A stretch of DNA of 64,000 nt from Trichosphaerium sp. ATCC 40318 (lineage: Eukaryota > Discosea > Flabellinia > Trichosidae), in contig JALMLS010000130.1 of the NCBI GenBank assembly GCA_038496445.1, forward strand, positions 62,001 through 126,000. The letters are read 5' to 3'. The notes beneath the pieces are model-generated. The model made no database searches. It saw only the letters and a program-made list of their open reading frames with translations, and was not told where the DNA came from. Of the stretch, positions 11,645 through 22,891 are shown piece by piece (positions within the stretch are counted from its first letter, which is position 1; each line of letters starts with the position of its first letter). The position numbers were made by a program, and so were the translations under genes.

Positions 11645-12695
11645 GCTTATTCGAAACAAACTTGATCAATAATTATAGCCATAAACGCATACAACTCAGG
11701 CTGTTCTTCATTTGGATTAAGAATGGAGACACGGTAGTAGTCAGCAATGGAACGCAGTTTTGATATTGTGGCAATTTCTTCTTCTTTAAGAAATGTTTGA
11801 AGACTATACTTATAGGTACCTTCTTGTAAGTTGAATTCACTCTTGATACCATACTTCTGTTCTCCTATCATTACTTTCCAAGTGAAGCCTTTATCAGATT
11901 TGTAATGCATTGAAGCGACAAAGGAACCGTCCTTCTTTGTTATGTAATATTTTGAATACGCTGCCATAAATTTTTTTTCAGCTTTCAGTAATGTCTTGCC
12001 TTCAGTGTTTTGAATTTTAACATCGTTATTTAAGAACTTTCCTTCTGCTTTGTAAAGAAGCTCCTCTTCTCTTGTTTCAACCTTGTATTTTGCCGTTGAC
12101 GACCACTGCTTTTGTTTCACGTTTAATTCCATTTTCTAGTAAATTAGCCGTTGCTGTTGTTGTGTATGTCTTGTATCACGTGCGATTATGCTTTTTACTT
12201 TGTCTTCAAAAAGTCTTCACTATTCCCACAATTCTACATCTCCTAAACCACCTGAGGATGGCAACGAATGAAGCAGAAATAAAAACACGAAAATTGAAGT
12301 TCAATTTGAAAAGTTTGATTTGGGTTTTTGGCAGTACACAAAAGATTGTAGCGACTAAACACCAAATCTGCTATAAAGAATAGAAAGAATTAATGTGTAT
12401 TAACGACAACAGAGCACCTGTGTTTTAACATGAGCATGTCGGGTTCATTTTCTGCCCGACATTGTCCAAAACTTTCGTTTTAACTAGCGTTTGCTTTAGA
12501 GTTATCTATGCACGTCGGACATTTTGTCACAACAGTTCTTAGACCAAATTAAAATGTCCCAGTTTAAATCCGACAAGAAAGTACTGTTGCTATTCTTACG
12601 CTACTGTCAAATGCCGTAGCGAATAATATGACACTAGAACATCTTCGTACTGCGTTACTGCACGTGATAGTTGTAAATGTTCCAACCAAAAACGA
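11645..12695 (-). repeat. Repeat B, left copy of an inverted gene duplication
   Basis: The reverse complement of this segment aligns with 33775-34800. The match covers the whole LURP-one coding region, its 5' flank and a further stretch at about 12400-12680 that includes the shared run 'gtttgctttagagttatctatg'-type sequence (given here in part). Identity is high by eye with small indels, which indicates a fairly recent segmental duplication in inverted orientation. Confidence 0.85.
11647..12132 (-). CDS. LURP-one-related (tubby C-terminal-like) protein, copy 1
   Basis: This is a single-exon protein of 161 residues. Alternating short strands such as YKVETREEELLYKAEGKFL, DVKIQNTEGKTLLKAE and FMAAYSKYYITKKDGS are typical of the LURP-one/scramblase-like twelve-strand barrel. 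A hydrophobic C-terminal helix follows (ELYAFMAIIIDQ). The family is known from plants and protists, and its biochemical role is not settled. It has a close paralogue on the other strand at 34294-34845, and about 1 kb of flanking DNA is duplicated with it. This copy lacks 5 bp present in the paralogue just after CFE, which creates an immediate stop and removes about 22 C-terminal residues. The start ATG is conserved in both copies. Confidence 0.7.
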   Translation of the reverse strand: MELNVKQKQWSSTAKYKVETREEELLYKAEGKFLNNDVKIQNTEGKTLLKAEKKFMAAYSKYYITKKDGSFVASMHYKSDKGFTWKVMIGEQKYGIKSEFNLQEGTYKYSLQTFLKEEEIATISKLRSIADYYRVSILNPNEEQPELYAFMAIIIDQVCFE

Positions 12696-12851
12696 TCAAG
12701 ATGATAGCAAGGGCATTGTTCCTTCAATCACTGTCACATTGATAGTTTCTTTATTTATGTGCAAGTGTTTACTCTGTTGCACCATCACAACGCAACCGGC
12801 TTTCAAATACACGTGTTACAAAGTTGTGCAAGGAGATGTTATACCAATTGT

Positions 12852-15820
12852 CTATGGTCCAGGAGGTACATATGAACTGGATATTGTGCTTAACCGTACA
12901 GTATTGTTATTATTAAGTAGTGATGTACTATTAGCACTAGCTACAACTGATTGCCTAGTACAACATTTCTTAACTCCAGCAGCATAAAGATCAATGAAGA
13001 AGCTTGCTAGCTGGTTGACAAGAATAGCAAAGTTGACAATAAGCGTCAACACAAGTAAACATGCAAATACTGCTGTTTTTGATGTGATTTGCATTGCCTC
13101 AGTCTCATGTACTATAACTGAAGCATGATTAAAAATCACATCAATCCTAGGTCGGAAACCGTTCCTTGAGTATAGAGCTTCATGTGTAACGCTATCAGAC
13201 TTTGGACCAATCAATCTTTCTTTACCTACAGACACAGCAATATATCCTTATATAACAATGAGTACTCAAAATCCTATTTGCTGTCTTTGTGCGCTTACCA
13301 TCCACTACTGGTTTACTATCTACTCTCTCTGAGGTTCTCACAACTGTCGTTGTTGTGATTGGTAGTTCTATTTTTTGAGTAGGCAGCATAGAGCTTTGTG
13401 GAGCCAGAATCCAATGAGTAGTATTAAGACCTATTTGGGAAAAAGAAAAAAGGTAAACGATAAAACCGGCATTTAAGTTCTTTCTACGTACCATGTGCTC
13501 CAGCTGATTCAATTTCTACACGTATGGCAGAGAACCATAGATTGGTTGGTTTGCCAAGCCTTTGATCCACAAAATAAAAACTACAGTTTGTTCCTTCATT
13601 GTAATTTCCGTGTATAACAGTTGTTAAGCTTAATACCAGCATTAACAAGTTGCCTCTATCCATAAGTTAAGTTGATGTCGCACCTCACATTTGTAGACTC
13701 TTTGACTAGTTCTCCACTACCAACATTGTTATCTATTACCACCCGAGGCAAAGCACTTCCAATGACTCCAATCCATGATACAGAAACAGAGATATTTGTC
13801 CTCCTGCAAAACAATCAATGAGATATACTTAACAACTTCTCTGTCAGCTACCTTTTGTTCTGAATATGAAATGCCATTTCTTCGCTATCCGAGTCAAGCA
13901 TAAGAACAGATGTCAATTGCTTTGAACGTTGTGTATTCAATGTTGATTCAGACACTGCATTCAGGTCGTATGGCGTTGGTTTATAGCTTGTGAATGTATA
14001 TCCAATTGCCGCAAGTCCCATTACCAAGAAAAGTAGCATAGCTATAGTAATAATACCACCACGGACAGTACCACGTGAAGATATTTGTGAACTTTTAATT
14101 ATTGGAGATTTATCGAGATCAATATACTTGAGCGTTTTAATCATTGTTTGGTTGATAGGTATACCCACACAATGACGTAAAACACAAAATGTGATTATCA
14201 CAATTAATGCCAATGTAAGGAGTGTAATAGAAGTAGCAAAGAAGTATATATTCTTTGGAGTAAGCACAGGAGATGTAAACACATCGTCAATGCTTGGTTG
14301 TTCAAGTGATCCAAAAGGGTAAGATATTTGCTCATTGATCATCAAATGGTAGTACATAGGTTGCACAGATCCACCTGGACAATATGTACCATTTGGACAT
14401 TTAATACAGTCACCAAGTACCTCATCGCTGTACCAACCTGCTTGGCAATATGTACATATAGTTTCTGAAGGCTCTAGACCTTTACCACATTGTGCACCGG
14501 GTTCTATGCTAATGTTGATTACTTCAACATCACCTAAGGTTGGCTTTGGAGTATGTAAGTTAGCTAGTGATAAGTTAATTGATTTGTCATACCCTTCTAA
14601 TAAACAAGGTGAATCCTGGTTGTATGCTTAAAATTATTGATGGTACACCCCTTGATACAATGGCGGTGGTAAAAATATTCGGAATGATACTTCTCTTTGT
14701 ACATTCATCACCCTCAACTTTCATCCCAATAACACTTGGGGCTCTGTTTATTTCATTGTCTAGTAAAGCATACAAACAATCTCCTTCAGACCACCTATTG
14801 TTGAATAGTTAGCTTTAACCAACAAAAATACTAAAAAAGCCACGTGCCCATATGCCGAGCACTTTCCAATAAAAAGAGACATGATAGTTTCACGGTCTAT
14901 TCTACCTATCTCTTCACCACAAGCATAGTCCATAATAACAACCTGGTCTTGTGTAAATGACACTTGATTGCGAACAGCAAGAAGGTAATCTCTACCTTCA
15001 CCAAGAACTAACATTGTTATGTAAGAAAACAACACAAAGAACAATCGATCATAAAGTATGTAATAAAATTAGCTTCTTACTTATTTTGACATCTGATGTA
15101 ACGAAACCAGAGCTATATTTAGATTTTAGACTCTTAAGTGTTCCATCAAAATACCACTCAGAAGAGACAATCCACTTATCCAATCCAGCAATTATAACCT
15201 TACCACGAACAATTTTAATATCAGTAATCTGATCAAAAAAGGGTAGACCCTTTTTAGAGAGAAGACTGAATACAAGAACAGATGTTCCTCTTTGAAGAAA
15301 AACATCAACTGAGTTTAAGGCAGTTACAATATTTCCGTCATTGTCGTTGTGTAAAACGTTACCAAACATATCTGACGTTGTATTCTCAGGTGGTACTATA
15401 TGCTGTATGTGTCTTACGGTAGTGCGATTGAAAAGAGGCGATATTTCAACAAGGAAGTCGTCTATACTGCGATCACCATCGTCATTAACAGATACAGCGA
15501 GTCTATTGCCTGATACTGAAATGCTAATGATTGTCTCAAAGTCGTACGTTATTTCAGCGCATGGTATGTCAGAATGCTCTGAAGGCGATATAACTACAGT
15601 ATCCTCACCAGCAACGAACCATAGAGTACCATTTGAATTAGATAGAAACGATTCAGGTTGCACTCCGTCTAAAGGAAGCCAATAAGTGTTGGGTACAAAC
15701 TGACGTTGTAGAAGCTACATTTGACGCACCTGGTACAAAACAGCCTTTAAAATAATTAATCTCAAACGATACCGTTGTAAGAACCAAGAGCAGACATACA
15801 GAAATATAAGCGTAGGCCAT
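12852..15820 (-). CDS. Large secreted-topology membrane protein with Cys-rich (GCC2/GCC3, ephrin-receptor-like) module
   Basis: The protein starts with a signal peptide (MAYAYISVCLLLVLTT). About 350 residues of beta-rich ectodomain follow, with propeller-like strands such as NGTLWFVAGEDTVVIS and SISVSGNRLAVSVNDDG and many N-glycosylation sequons. A compact cysteine module comes next: CGKGLEPSETICTYCQAGW, then CIKCPNGTYCPGG. This is the pattern of GCC2/GCC3 (ephrin-receptor-like) repeats. Hydrophobic helices include NIYFFATSITLLTLALIVII, IITIAMLLFLVMGLAAIGY and TAVFACLLVLTLIVNFAILV. The second ectodomain between the last two is also sequon-rich. Joining the signal peptide to the ectodomain needs very short introns (about 28-30 nt) at 15720-15775; this part of the model is weak. 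It is probably a cell-surface receptor-like protein; the ligand and partners are unknown. Confidence 0.6.
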
Positions 15821-15969
15821 AAACGCTGTTTCAGTACACTGGTTACAAACACCTTTAAGTCAACTTAAAAAGGAATTGATCAATGATCCGAATTTCGGTA
15901 CATTCTGTTATTGGCATCTCAATGTCAGAATGTTGTAGGTCACTATGACATATATAGATTCGAATAAAA

Positions 15970-16191
15970 ATGTACAGCCCTAGAGAACTGAGTGTATCCA
16001 TAGCAAAAATATTGAACACTGAAGCTGATTCTCATGTGCTGAAATTGAGAGCAGATAAAACAGAAATCCTGTTGAGAACGAATTTTGAAGCTGTTTACGC
16101 TTACGTTAGCAATGGTTCTCAAGGTAGAATCACTTCGCCAAAACTCACTTTGGTGTCTGAAATACAAGCTAAAACACGAGCATTTTACTGA
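15970..16191 (+). CDS. Small protein, possibly roadblock/LC7-like
   Basis: This is a 73-residue frame from an ATG at 15970 to a TGA. The segment DSHVLKLRADKTEILLRTNF, followed by a hydrophobic strand, resembles the last two strands of roadblock/LC7 dynein light chains, which have a pattern like LRIRSKKxEIxVAPD. The resemblance is limited and the length is shorter than the usual 95-100 residues, so an upstream exon is likely if it is a family member. It sits 149 bp from the start of the divergent Cys-rich membrane protein. A fortuitous frame is the main alternative. Confidence 0.35.
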   Translation: MYSPRELSVSIAKILNTEADSHVLKLRADKTEILLRTNFEAVYAYVSNGSQGRITSPKLTLVSEIQAKTRAFY

Positions 16192-16390
16192 GTTGACCTA
16201 GACCATCGACAAGTAACGAGAATTCATCACTCATGCACGCACCGTATTTTGTATGATGCCAACACGTGAATTTACATTTCGTTCTTACCACAACGCTCAT
16301 AGTGGTTAAAAGGAACATTACATTGCTAATGTGATTTTATTCTAGAATACTTTTACGATAAACACGTGAAGTTTATGAGTAACATTAAAC

Positions 16391-16843
16391 TCATTCTAAT
16401 TTAGGTTGGATCTTAGCAAACTCTGCCGACCACATTGCTCTCTTCATAGCGCTTTCAAAAGCGCCTTTACCTTCATGGCAGTATTTGGCGCATTTTTTGG
16501 CAACTTCGTATTGATTGTCTTTCCATGCCGCTCTTACAATAGCTACAGACAAAAACAATAAGCAACAGAATAGACAGAAATTGTGTTAAACAAAAACTTT
16601 ATCCTTCAGTTCAGAGACCTCAGGACCCTTTCTACACACCAAGAAGTGTTACAAATTGTTTCCAACAAACGTACTGTCACATTGTTTAGCAGAAAGGCTA
16701 ACCCTTTGTTGCGCGAGAGCTTGCTTAGCAAAGTCCTTTTGTTGTGCTTTCCAGGCCTTCTTAAAGTGGGCAAGTATCGCTTTAAGGTCAGCAGCGCTTG
16801 CTTTCCTCATGCCAGGTTCTATTTTCTTTCCTACGCGTGTCAT
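16391..16843 (-). CDS. Small basic two-exon protein of unknown function
   Basis: The product is about 106 residues. Exon 1 starts MTRVGKKIEPGMRKASAADL and continues with a helical, Lys/Gln/Ala-rich stretch to AKQCD. A GTACGT donor at about 16676 and an acceptor near 16544 join it in frame to IVRAAWKDNQYEVAKKCAKY, and the protein ends FAKIQPKLE. Three alpha-helical stretches with regular spacing of Ala, Lys and Trp suggest a small all-helical protein. It is not recognised. The clean splice join and the strand-consistent start support a real gene. Confidence 0.55.
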
Positions 16844-17295
16844 GTTGCTTGAGTTGTTTGATGCTGGTTGTTATGATGAAAATGAAGTTTATTCTAATGG
16901 ACAGAATTCGCGTTGACTTCTCAGCTTCTTAAAAGTTTACGGTAATGCATTCTTATCGTTAACCGACGTTGTATGCATACGCACATGTACGAACCAAACC
17001 ACTGAATCATGTGTTTGTAAATGCGGTTCAGGTGGAAGTCTTGAAAAGGAAAACTAGGGTGTGCGGTAATTATCTGAATGAAAAACAATACAGCTACTGA
17101 AAAATATTTAGCGAATCAACTTTGGCCATACCGTAGGAAGCTACACTAGCGTATATCGCATGGAAGGTACGTTTCCTTGATCAATACTGTTCGGTTCCGC
17201 TTACATATACATTCACATATTTCACGTGAAATCAACAAAAAATCACGTGAAACTACGGTACAGTTCAACACGAAAGTTATGAACTTTTTAGCGAA
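16844..17295. other. Intergenic region
   Basis: No gene seen. It holds two close palindromic sites, TTCACGTGAA at 17221-17230 and TCACGTGA at 17243-17250, which belong to the over-represented motif described in the findings. Confidence 0.5.
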
Positions 17296-17505
17296 CTACT
17301 GTAAGGAGACCAAACCTTGCCACACTTTCAGCCAAACAAATCCACAACAAATCCTAAAAACTTCTGGTTTTTTGTAGTTTTTTTCAACTTGCGGAACTAT
17401 TTGTGTGACAGTACTACCCATGGCCCATACGGAACAAGCTTCAAAATCACCAACATTACTCTGATTCCATAAACCCACCAATGACTCACTATCAAATTTT
17501 GCGTC
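17296..17505 (-). CDS. Possible 3' exon of a small unrecognised gene
   Basis: After a good acceptor (TTTCGTAG, minus strand) the frame reads DAKFDSESLVGLWNQSN, then EACSVWAMGSTVTQIVPQVE, and ends at a TAG at 17296-17298. Composition and length look coding. Upstream exons could not be joined with confidence: a 15-nt exon at about 17560-17575 fits, and beyond it the frame is uncertain. The function is not recognised. Confidence 0.35.
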   Translation of the reverse strand, partial: DAKFDSESLVGLWNQSNVGDFEACSVWAMGSTVTQIVPQVEKNYKKPEVFRICCGFVWLKVWQGLVSLQ

Positions 17506-18011
17506 CTACGAAAGTAGAAGTACATAATTGAGAAAGAAAAAAAAGAATAGTGCTATTACCTCTGCACACAACCACTACCCAATTCGATATCTTATAGCGA
17601 AAATTACGAAGGTAAATCCCTTGTATAGGGTCACTATTACCTGCCCCTCTGACCTTCAGCTCTGCTGCAACTTTGCAAAAAAAGTAAAGCTGCATTGCAC
17701 GTTACTTTGTAGGCTGCACTTCAGCTCTACATCACCGAAACACCTTCAACATCTACTATAGAGCCTAACAACCGACCAGACGGCGATTACATTTCTTACC
17801 GTTTCGCTAATCTCAACGTCTCGCAAGATCAGAAAGAAAGAAAACTCTAACGCTAACACAAAGTCTCATGAGGCGTTTACACAAAGTAATTCTCATTGCA
17901 AGCACGTGATCAAGTTTGTCAAATCTTGACATTGTCTGTTTAGTGGAATTCCAGCAAGGCGTACAAATAAAACAATATATTGCATCTAGAGGTTTACAAG
18001 TCGTTTTTTAT
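17506..18011. other. Probable 5' part of the small gene and intergenic DNA
   Basis: A minus-strand frame at about 17570-17695 might belong to the gene ending at 17296, but its splice joins are not resolved. The remainder to 18011 shows no gene. One CACGTG lies at 17903. Confidence 0.35.
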
Positions 18012-18995
18012 TTAGCATTCGAATTTCAATAATTCAGCAGCATTAGCTTTCAAACTTTTAGCGTATTCCTCACGGAGGACCTTTCTGGCCTAATAATAAT
18101 ATCGTAAGTAAACAAGCATTAAAATAATTGAAAAAAAAACGCTTCGTTCAGTCATTTCTGCACAGCAGCAAATATTTTCTTTAAACAACACCAAGTGCCG
18201 TTGAAAAAAAAAACAAGAACAAGAGGTTCTACGCGCGTTTGAAAAATACGTTTTAAAATTGATTTGGAATTTGTTCGTTTTAGTTCTTATATTCGCTTTT
18301 AACCGCGTTGGTAAATAGTATGGATTTCGTACCTTTCGTTTCACGATTTTAGACTTGAAACGATCAAAATCTGTCATAGCGGCATGTCTCTTTGCCTTGA
18401 GCATCTTTTTACCCCAAGATGTTTTGTCAAAAGCGGCTTGGATGTCCTATTACAACGTATTAGTAATTGTTAAAACAATCAATTTTGTGGTGCATACCTC
18501 GTCTTTCCAGACTTTAAGTACGTCTTCAGTAGTGGCACCACGTCCAGAGAGTTTAAAGACGAGAGGTGTGAGTTCGATCCATCTGTATGGGATACCATGA
18601 CGAACTACATCAGGGGCTACAATGACGCACTACCAACCAGTAAACAGCAAATTCCAAGTGAGAAAAGCGGGCGTTGATAAGATCAAGTTGTTTGCGTCAA
18701 AAGTCATGTAAAACAGCCTATTATTTTAGCTTGTGGTACGTACTCTGTTGTGGTCAACGATATCTACAATGATAGCGATTTTTTGTGCGTTTGGGCCAAA
18801 TGAAATCTTGACAAGGCGACCGACCTCAACTTGCTTTTGAAATAATTCTGTAGCCTATTGAGCGTAAATTACGTTTCCCGGCGCAATATTGGCATTATTT
18901 AATTTCTCAAAGGAAAAACAAAAGAAATACGCTTTTTGGCGCATTTTATCATTGTTGCCGTCAATCGTCAAAAAACAAAAGGAGATACGCACCAT
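18012..18995 (-). CDS. RPL14: 60S ribosomal protein L14 (eL14)
   Basis: The protein has the eL14 architecture. The N-terminal SH3-like barrel reads [18 protein letters not shown] and [12 protein letters not shown]. The middle contains [20 protein letters not shown] and [16 protein letters not shown]. The C-terminal basic helix contains [15 protein letters not shown], almost identical to the [10 protein letters not shown]-type signature of eL14, and ends ELLKFEC. The first exon is just the ATG at 18993-18995, followed by an intron of about 140 nt with a GTGCGT donor; a minimal first exon of this kind is common in ribosomal protein genes. The gene is divergent from VPS26C with 97 bp between the starts, so the two probably share a bidirectional promoter. 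Confidence 0.92.
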
Positions 18996-19092
18996 TCTGT
19001 AAAAAGTTAGTGAACTAATCCTGTTGACTTTTTGCTCGCTATTTTTTAGTGATAATATCCCACAAAACGGTTTAAATTCGTACCACTGCAAA

Positions 19093-20405
19093 ATGGCAAG
19101 CGTTGATATAGTTTTAGATAAAATCACGCGTTCTTATGAGCCTGGCGTACGTTTTGCGTTCTTTATAACATTTTGACACCTGTCAAAGGACAGCATCAAG
19201 GGTAACATCGTTGTACGTACCAAAGGGAACACGTCACACCAAGGCATCACTGTTTCGATGGTTGGGCTTGTGTCGCTTCATTTGAGTGCCAGGTCGGTTG
19301 GACTTTTTGAAGCGTTTTACAACTCAGTAAAACCAGTGACGTTGTGCGATTATACAGTAGAAATTGAGAGTCAAGGGAAAATTTCAGTACGCACAGTGCC
19401 AATTTCAACTCGCTAATGCGCTACTATACCCTCGTTGTAAGCGTCAAAATTAACAACTTTTTTTTGTAAATTGAAAGCAGAAGCTGACTTTTCATTAAGG
19501 ATGGCGTTACAGAGTACCCTTTTGAGTTCACGTTGACGGCTCTTGATGGTCAGCGTATATTAGAGACATACCATGGCGTTTACGTAAATATACAGTACGT
19601 ACTTCGCGCAGACATAACACGTGGGTTTCTCGCTGGAAAAAACCTTCAGAAAGAGCTCGAGTTCATTGTTGAGGTACCGGACGCTGTGCCTACTCTAACG
19701 CCAGAGGACTTTGTTATATCTCCTACATCTTTGGACAACGTTAAGGTGGTACGTAAAGGCGCTTGTAGTTGTAGTTTGTAACAAACTCTCAGAATGCGAA
19801 AAAAAATATTCCAGACTTCAATATAAAAGGAAAACTCGTCAGTTCTCAGTGTCTACTTGATGAACCATTTAGAGGTAGTTTACACGTGATTTACAATATT
19901 CTTCCAAGCTAGGTTTCATTGATTTAAAAGCATTTTAGGCTGGCTGATACTGGAAAAATGCGATAGTGATATTAGATCCATAGAGTTGCAGTTAGTGAGG
20001 GTACAAAATGCTCATTACAGCGAATTGCACGTGACTAATTTGACAAAATTAGGTTGAAACATGTGGCTGCGCTGACGGTTTCGCGAAGGAGGGTACGAGT
20101 CATTTATATGAAACTAGTTAACGAAGAAACAGCGACGGAAATACAAAATATACAGATGGGCGAGGGAAACATCCCAAGAAACTTAAAAGTTCCTATTCAT
20201 ATGGTATTCCCAAGGCTATTTACATGTCCTACATTGGTACAGCATTTGATTGTGTAAAGCAATGAGTTATGCTTATATTTTTGTGAAGGAAGAAAAAACA
20301 TTTAAAATCAACTTTGAAGTGAACCTTGTTGTTATGTTCACAGATGGAAGGCTTATAACCGAAAAATTCCCCATTAAATTAGCTAGAGGTCCGAAACATA
20401 TTTAG
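19093..20405 (+). CDS. VPS26C: VPS26C (DSCR3), retriever/Commander endosomal recycling subunit
   Basis: This is an arrestin-fold protein of the retriever complex, which recycles cargo from endosomes in partnership with the CCC complex. The start MASVDIVLDKITRSYEPG, then GNIVVRTKGNTSHQGITVSM, gives the first strands of the arrestin-like N domain. FPFEFTLTALDGQRILETYH and GVYVNIQYVLRADI are characteristic of VPS26 family members. The C domain includes LDEPFRGWLILEKCDSDIRS and EIQNIQMGEGNIPRNLKVPI, then MVFPRLFTCPTL, and the gene ends LARGPKHI. IELQLVRVE, followed by a cysteine-rich CGCADGF, is closer to VPS26C than to canonical VPS26A/B. At least six short introns are present. Confidence 0.9.
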
Positions 20406-20541
20406 AAACGCACTTACGTCACTCCGAATGCGCTGTGCGATGGTTCGGTGCGTAGTTGTGTATCTTGCGACAAGTAATAAAAAAAATGATGCAAGCTTTG
20501 CTTGACCGGTGTGAATTTTTTTTTTATTGCTAGCTCCTTCA

Positions 20542-22891
20542 ATGAGCAATTTACATGGTGCCAACGGTGACAAAGACCGTAATGGAGAGTCTGTGCGCAG
20601 AACAAGCAAAGTAGAGCCCCGAGACAGACGGAGGGCTGATCTGTCCACTCAACCTAAACAGGGTGAATCTAACGATTTAAACCAAAAGATGACTTCGATG
20701 CGCATAAGTCGTACGAGGCGATAACTTTTACTTTAAATTGTTTGTTGTTATCGTTGCTAGTTAATTCTAGTTGTACAGCGCTCTGTTAATTTATTTTTGG
20801 CGACTTTAAGGCGATCACTTTGTAAAAACGCCACTACGCTCCAATCATTCTTATTTGCACAAAATATAGTCTAAAACTCAATAACTTTACAAAATTAGCC
20901 TTCTAATTACAAATAGCTCGCTCGGGAGAAAATATGATCATTCGTGCAAACGGAACATCATACGAGTGCAACAAGGTTGTCGGTAATGGTTCTTTTGGCG
21001 TCGTTTACATGGTAAGTCTCACCAAATTTATATTTGTGCGCTAGCGCCTTCGCCTTGTTGGATGTCGCTATTTAGCATCACTTGTGCACACTGCCACTTG
21101 TCACAAAATCTTTTTAAACTAAAGGTTGCTGGTAGGCAACTGAGCTTGGAAAGGATAAAACTAACTATACTGGTGATATAGTAGCAATAAAACGTGTATT
21201 ACAAGATCGTAGATACAAGGTAGGATTTAGAAAGTTGTTCCAAAACAAAAACTGAAAGCCAGTGTGTCAGAGTTGCACACGCGATCTCCGTAGTAGATTT
21301 AGTGCAAAGACGTTTTGATAATTTTTTTTCTCACTTTGTAGCTTTTTTGCTCACATTTCGCCCTACAGAACAGAGAATTACAAATAATGCGCATGCTGTC
21401 TCACACTAACGTCGTGCAACTCATTAACAGCTTTTACGAACATGAAGGCGTACGTTAATCTTACTTTCGAATATTCCTTAGTTTTTAAAACCTTGTTGTA
21501 TTCTTGTAGTTCCTTTTTGTCTCTGTTTCTCTGCCTAATTATTTTTTTGTAGAACGACGTTTATTTGAACCTCGTATTAGAATATGTTCCTCAAACACTC
21601 TACAAATATAATAGACAACATCACCGTGCAGGTAAAAGAATTCCAATGGTTTGCATTCAGGTGCGTAAATTTGAAAAAAAAAACTTTTTGGCCCAAATAC
21701 CCTTCTGACGTCATGTAGCTTTATACTTATCAGCTCATGCGTTCATTGGGATACGTACACTCCTTGGGAATCTGCCATCGCGACATTAAGCCTCAAAACT
21801 TACTCATAAACCCTGCAACTCATGAATTAAAATTATGCGATTTTGGATCTGCAAAGATGCTCGTTAAGGTACGTTTGGCGTTAAATTGTTTTTGTGCCGT
21901 ATATTTTTTAATTAACAGAATTTAATTAGGGAGAACCTAGCGTTTCCTACATTTGCAGTAGATACTACAGAGCTCCGGAACTAATATTTAGAGCTACAAA
22001 CTATACTCAATCAATTGATGTATGGTCGACTGGTTGCGTGCTTGGAGAGATGGTGCTTGGAAGCCCAATTTTCCCTGGTGAATCTGGTATGTGGACTTTT
22101 ATTTTTTTTTTTTTTCATGCAAAAAAGCCCTTTTGAAGCGTAGTGTTCGTTTTGAAAGCACTCTATTGATACTACAAACTGATTGGGCACTATTTTATCT
22201 TATTGATAAGTTTTGCTTTTGTGTTAACTCGTGAGTAGGTGTAGACCAACTTGTAGAGATTATGAGAGTACTGGGCACACCAACAAAGGTAAGAAAATTA
22301 TTGATGCAGTGAATGTCGTCTAATACAAGGATTTAGGAGCAACTCCAAGCGATGAATCCAAATCATCAAAAATTTCAATTTCCTGAGATTACACCACATC
22401 CTTGGTATAAGGTATTTATCCCTCATGCGCCTTCATGTTATTGACGTCCTCTAAGCTATTCCCTGCCGCTTTGACAAAGCAGGAACCTCACTTTCTCGAC
22501 TTTGTTGATACGCTTTTGCGTTACACGCCGACTGAGAGATGCTCTGCCCTTGAGGCTTGCGCTCATCCATTTTTCGATACTTTGCGAAACCCTCGCACTA
22601 AGCTACCAGAAGGCGGCAACTTGCCACCCCTCTTTGACTTCTCTAAGCAAGGTACGTACTCTTCTTTGCAACTATGTCATTGTTTTCCTCCGTTTCTTTT
22701 TTTTTGGTGTTCTTTTATTTTTGCTACGCTGCTTCGTGTACCTACAAAGCGTAAGGGTCGCTCAGTGGTTTCTGGAAATTGTTTTAAATAATTTATTGGA
22801 TTTGTTTTGTTTTGACTTTTGTTCTTCTTTAGAGATTGAAGAAGCGCGTAAAATAAATGCTCTTGATAAACTGTTGGTGCCAAATTGTTAA
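20542..22891 (+). CDS. GSK3: Glycogen synthase kinase 3 (GSK3, shaggy-type Ser/Thr kinase)
   Basis: All catalytic motifs are intact: glycine loop [31 protein letters not shown], catalytic loop [18 protein letters not shown], and the GSK3-specific activation loop [15 protein letters not shown] with the regulatory tyrosine. Later helices read [19 protein letters not shown] and [16 protein letters not shown]. The end [13 protein letters not shown] closes a normal-length kinase. A polar N-terminal exon (20542-about 20713) splices in frame through a GTACGA donor and a TAG acceptor at about 20918 to the catalytic exons, so the start is placed at 20542; a shorter protein could start at the ATG near 20934. 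About ten introns are visible, several with GTACGT donors. GSK3 phosphorylates primed substrates in cell-fate and metabolic pathways. Confidence 0.95.

Noticed and set aside
18555-18600. tRNA-like B-box 'gttcgatcc'
   Set aside because: It lies inside a coding exon of eL14 (the IPYRWIELT segment) and no acceptor stem or A-box is present.
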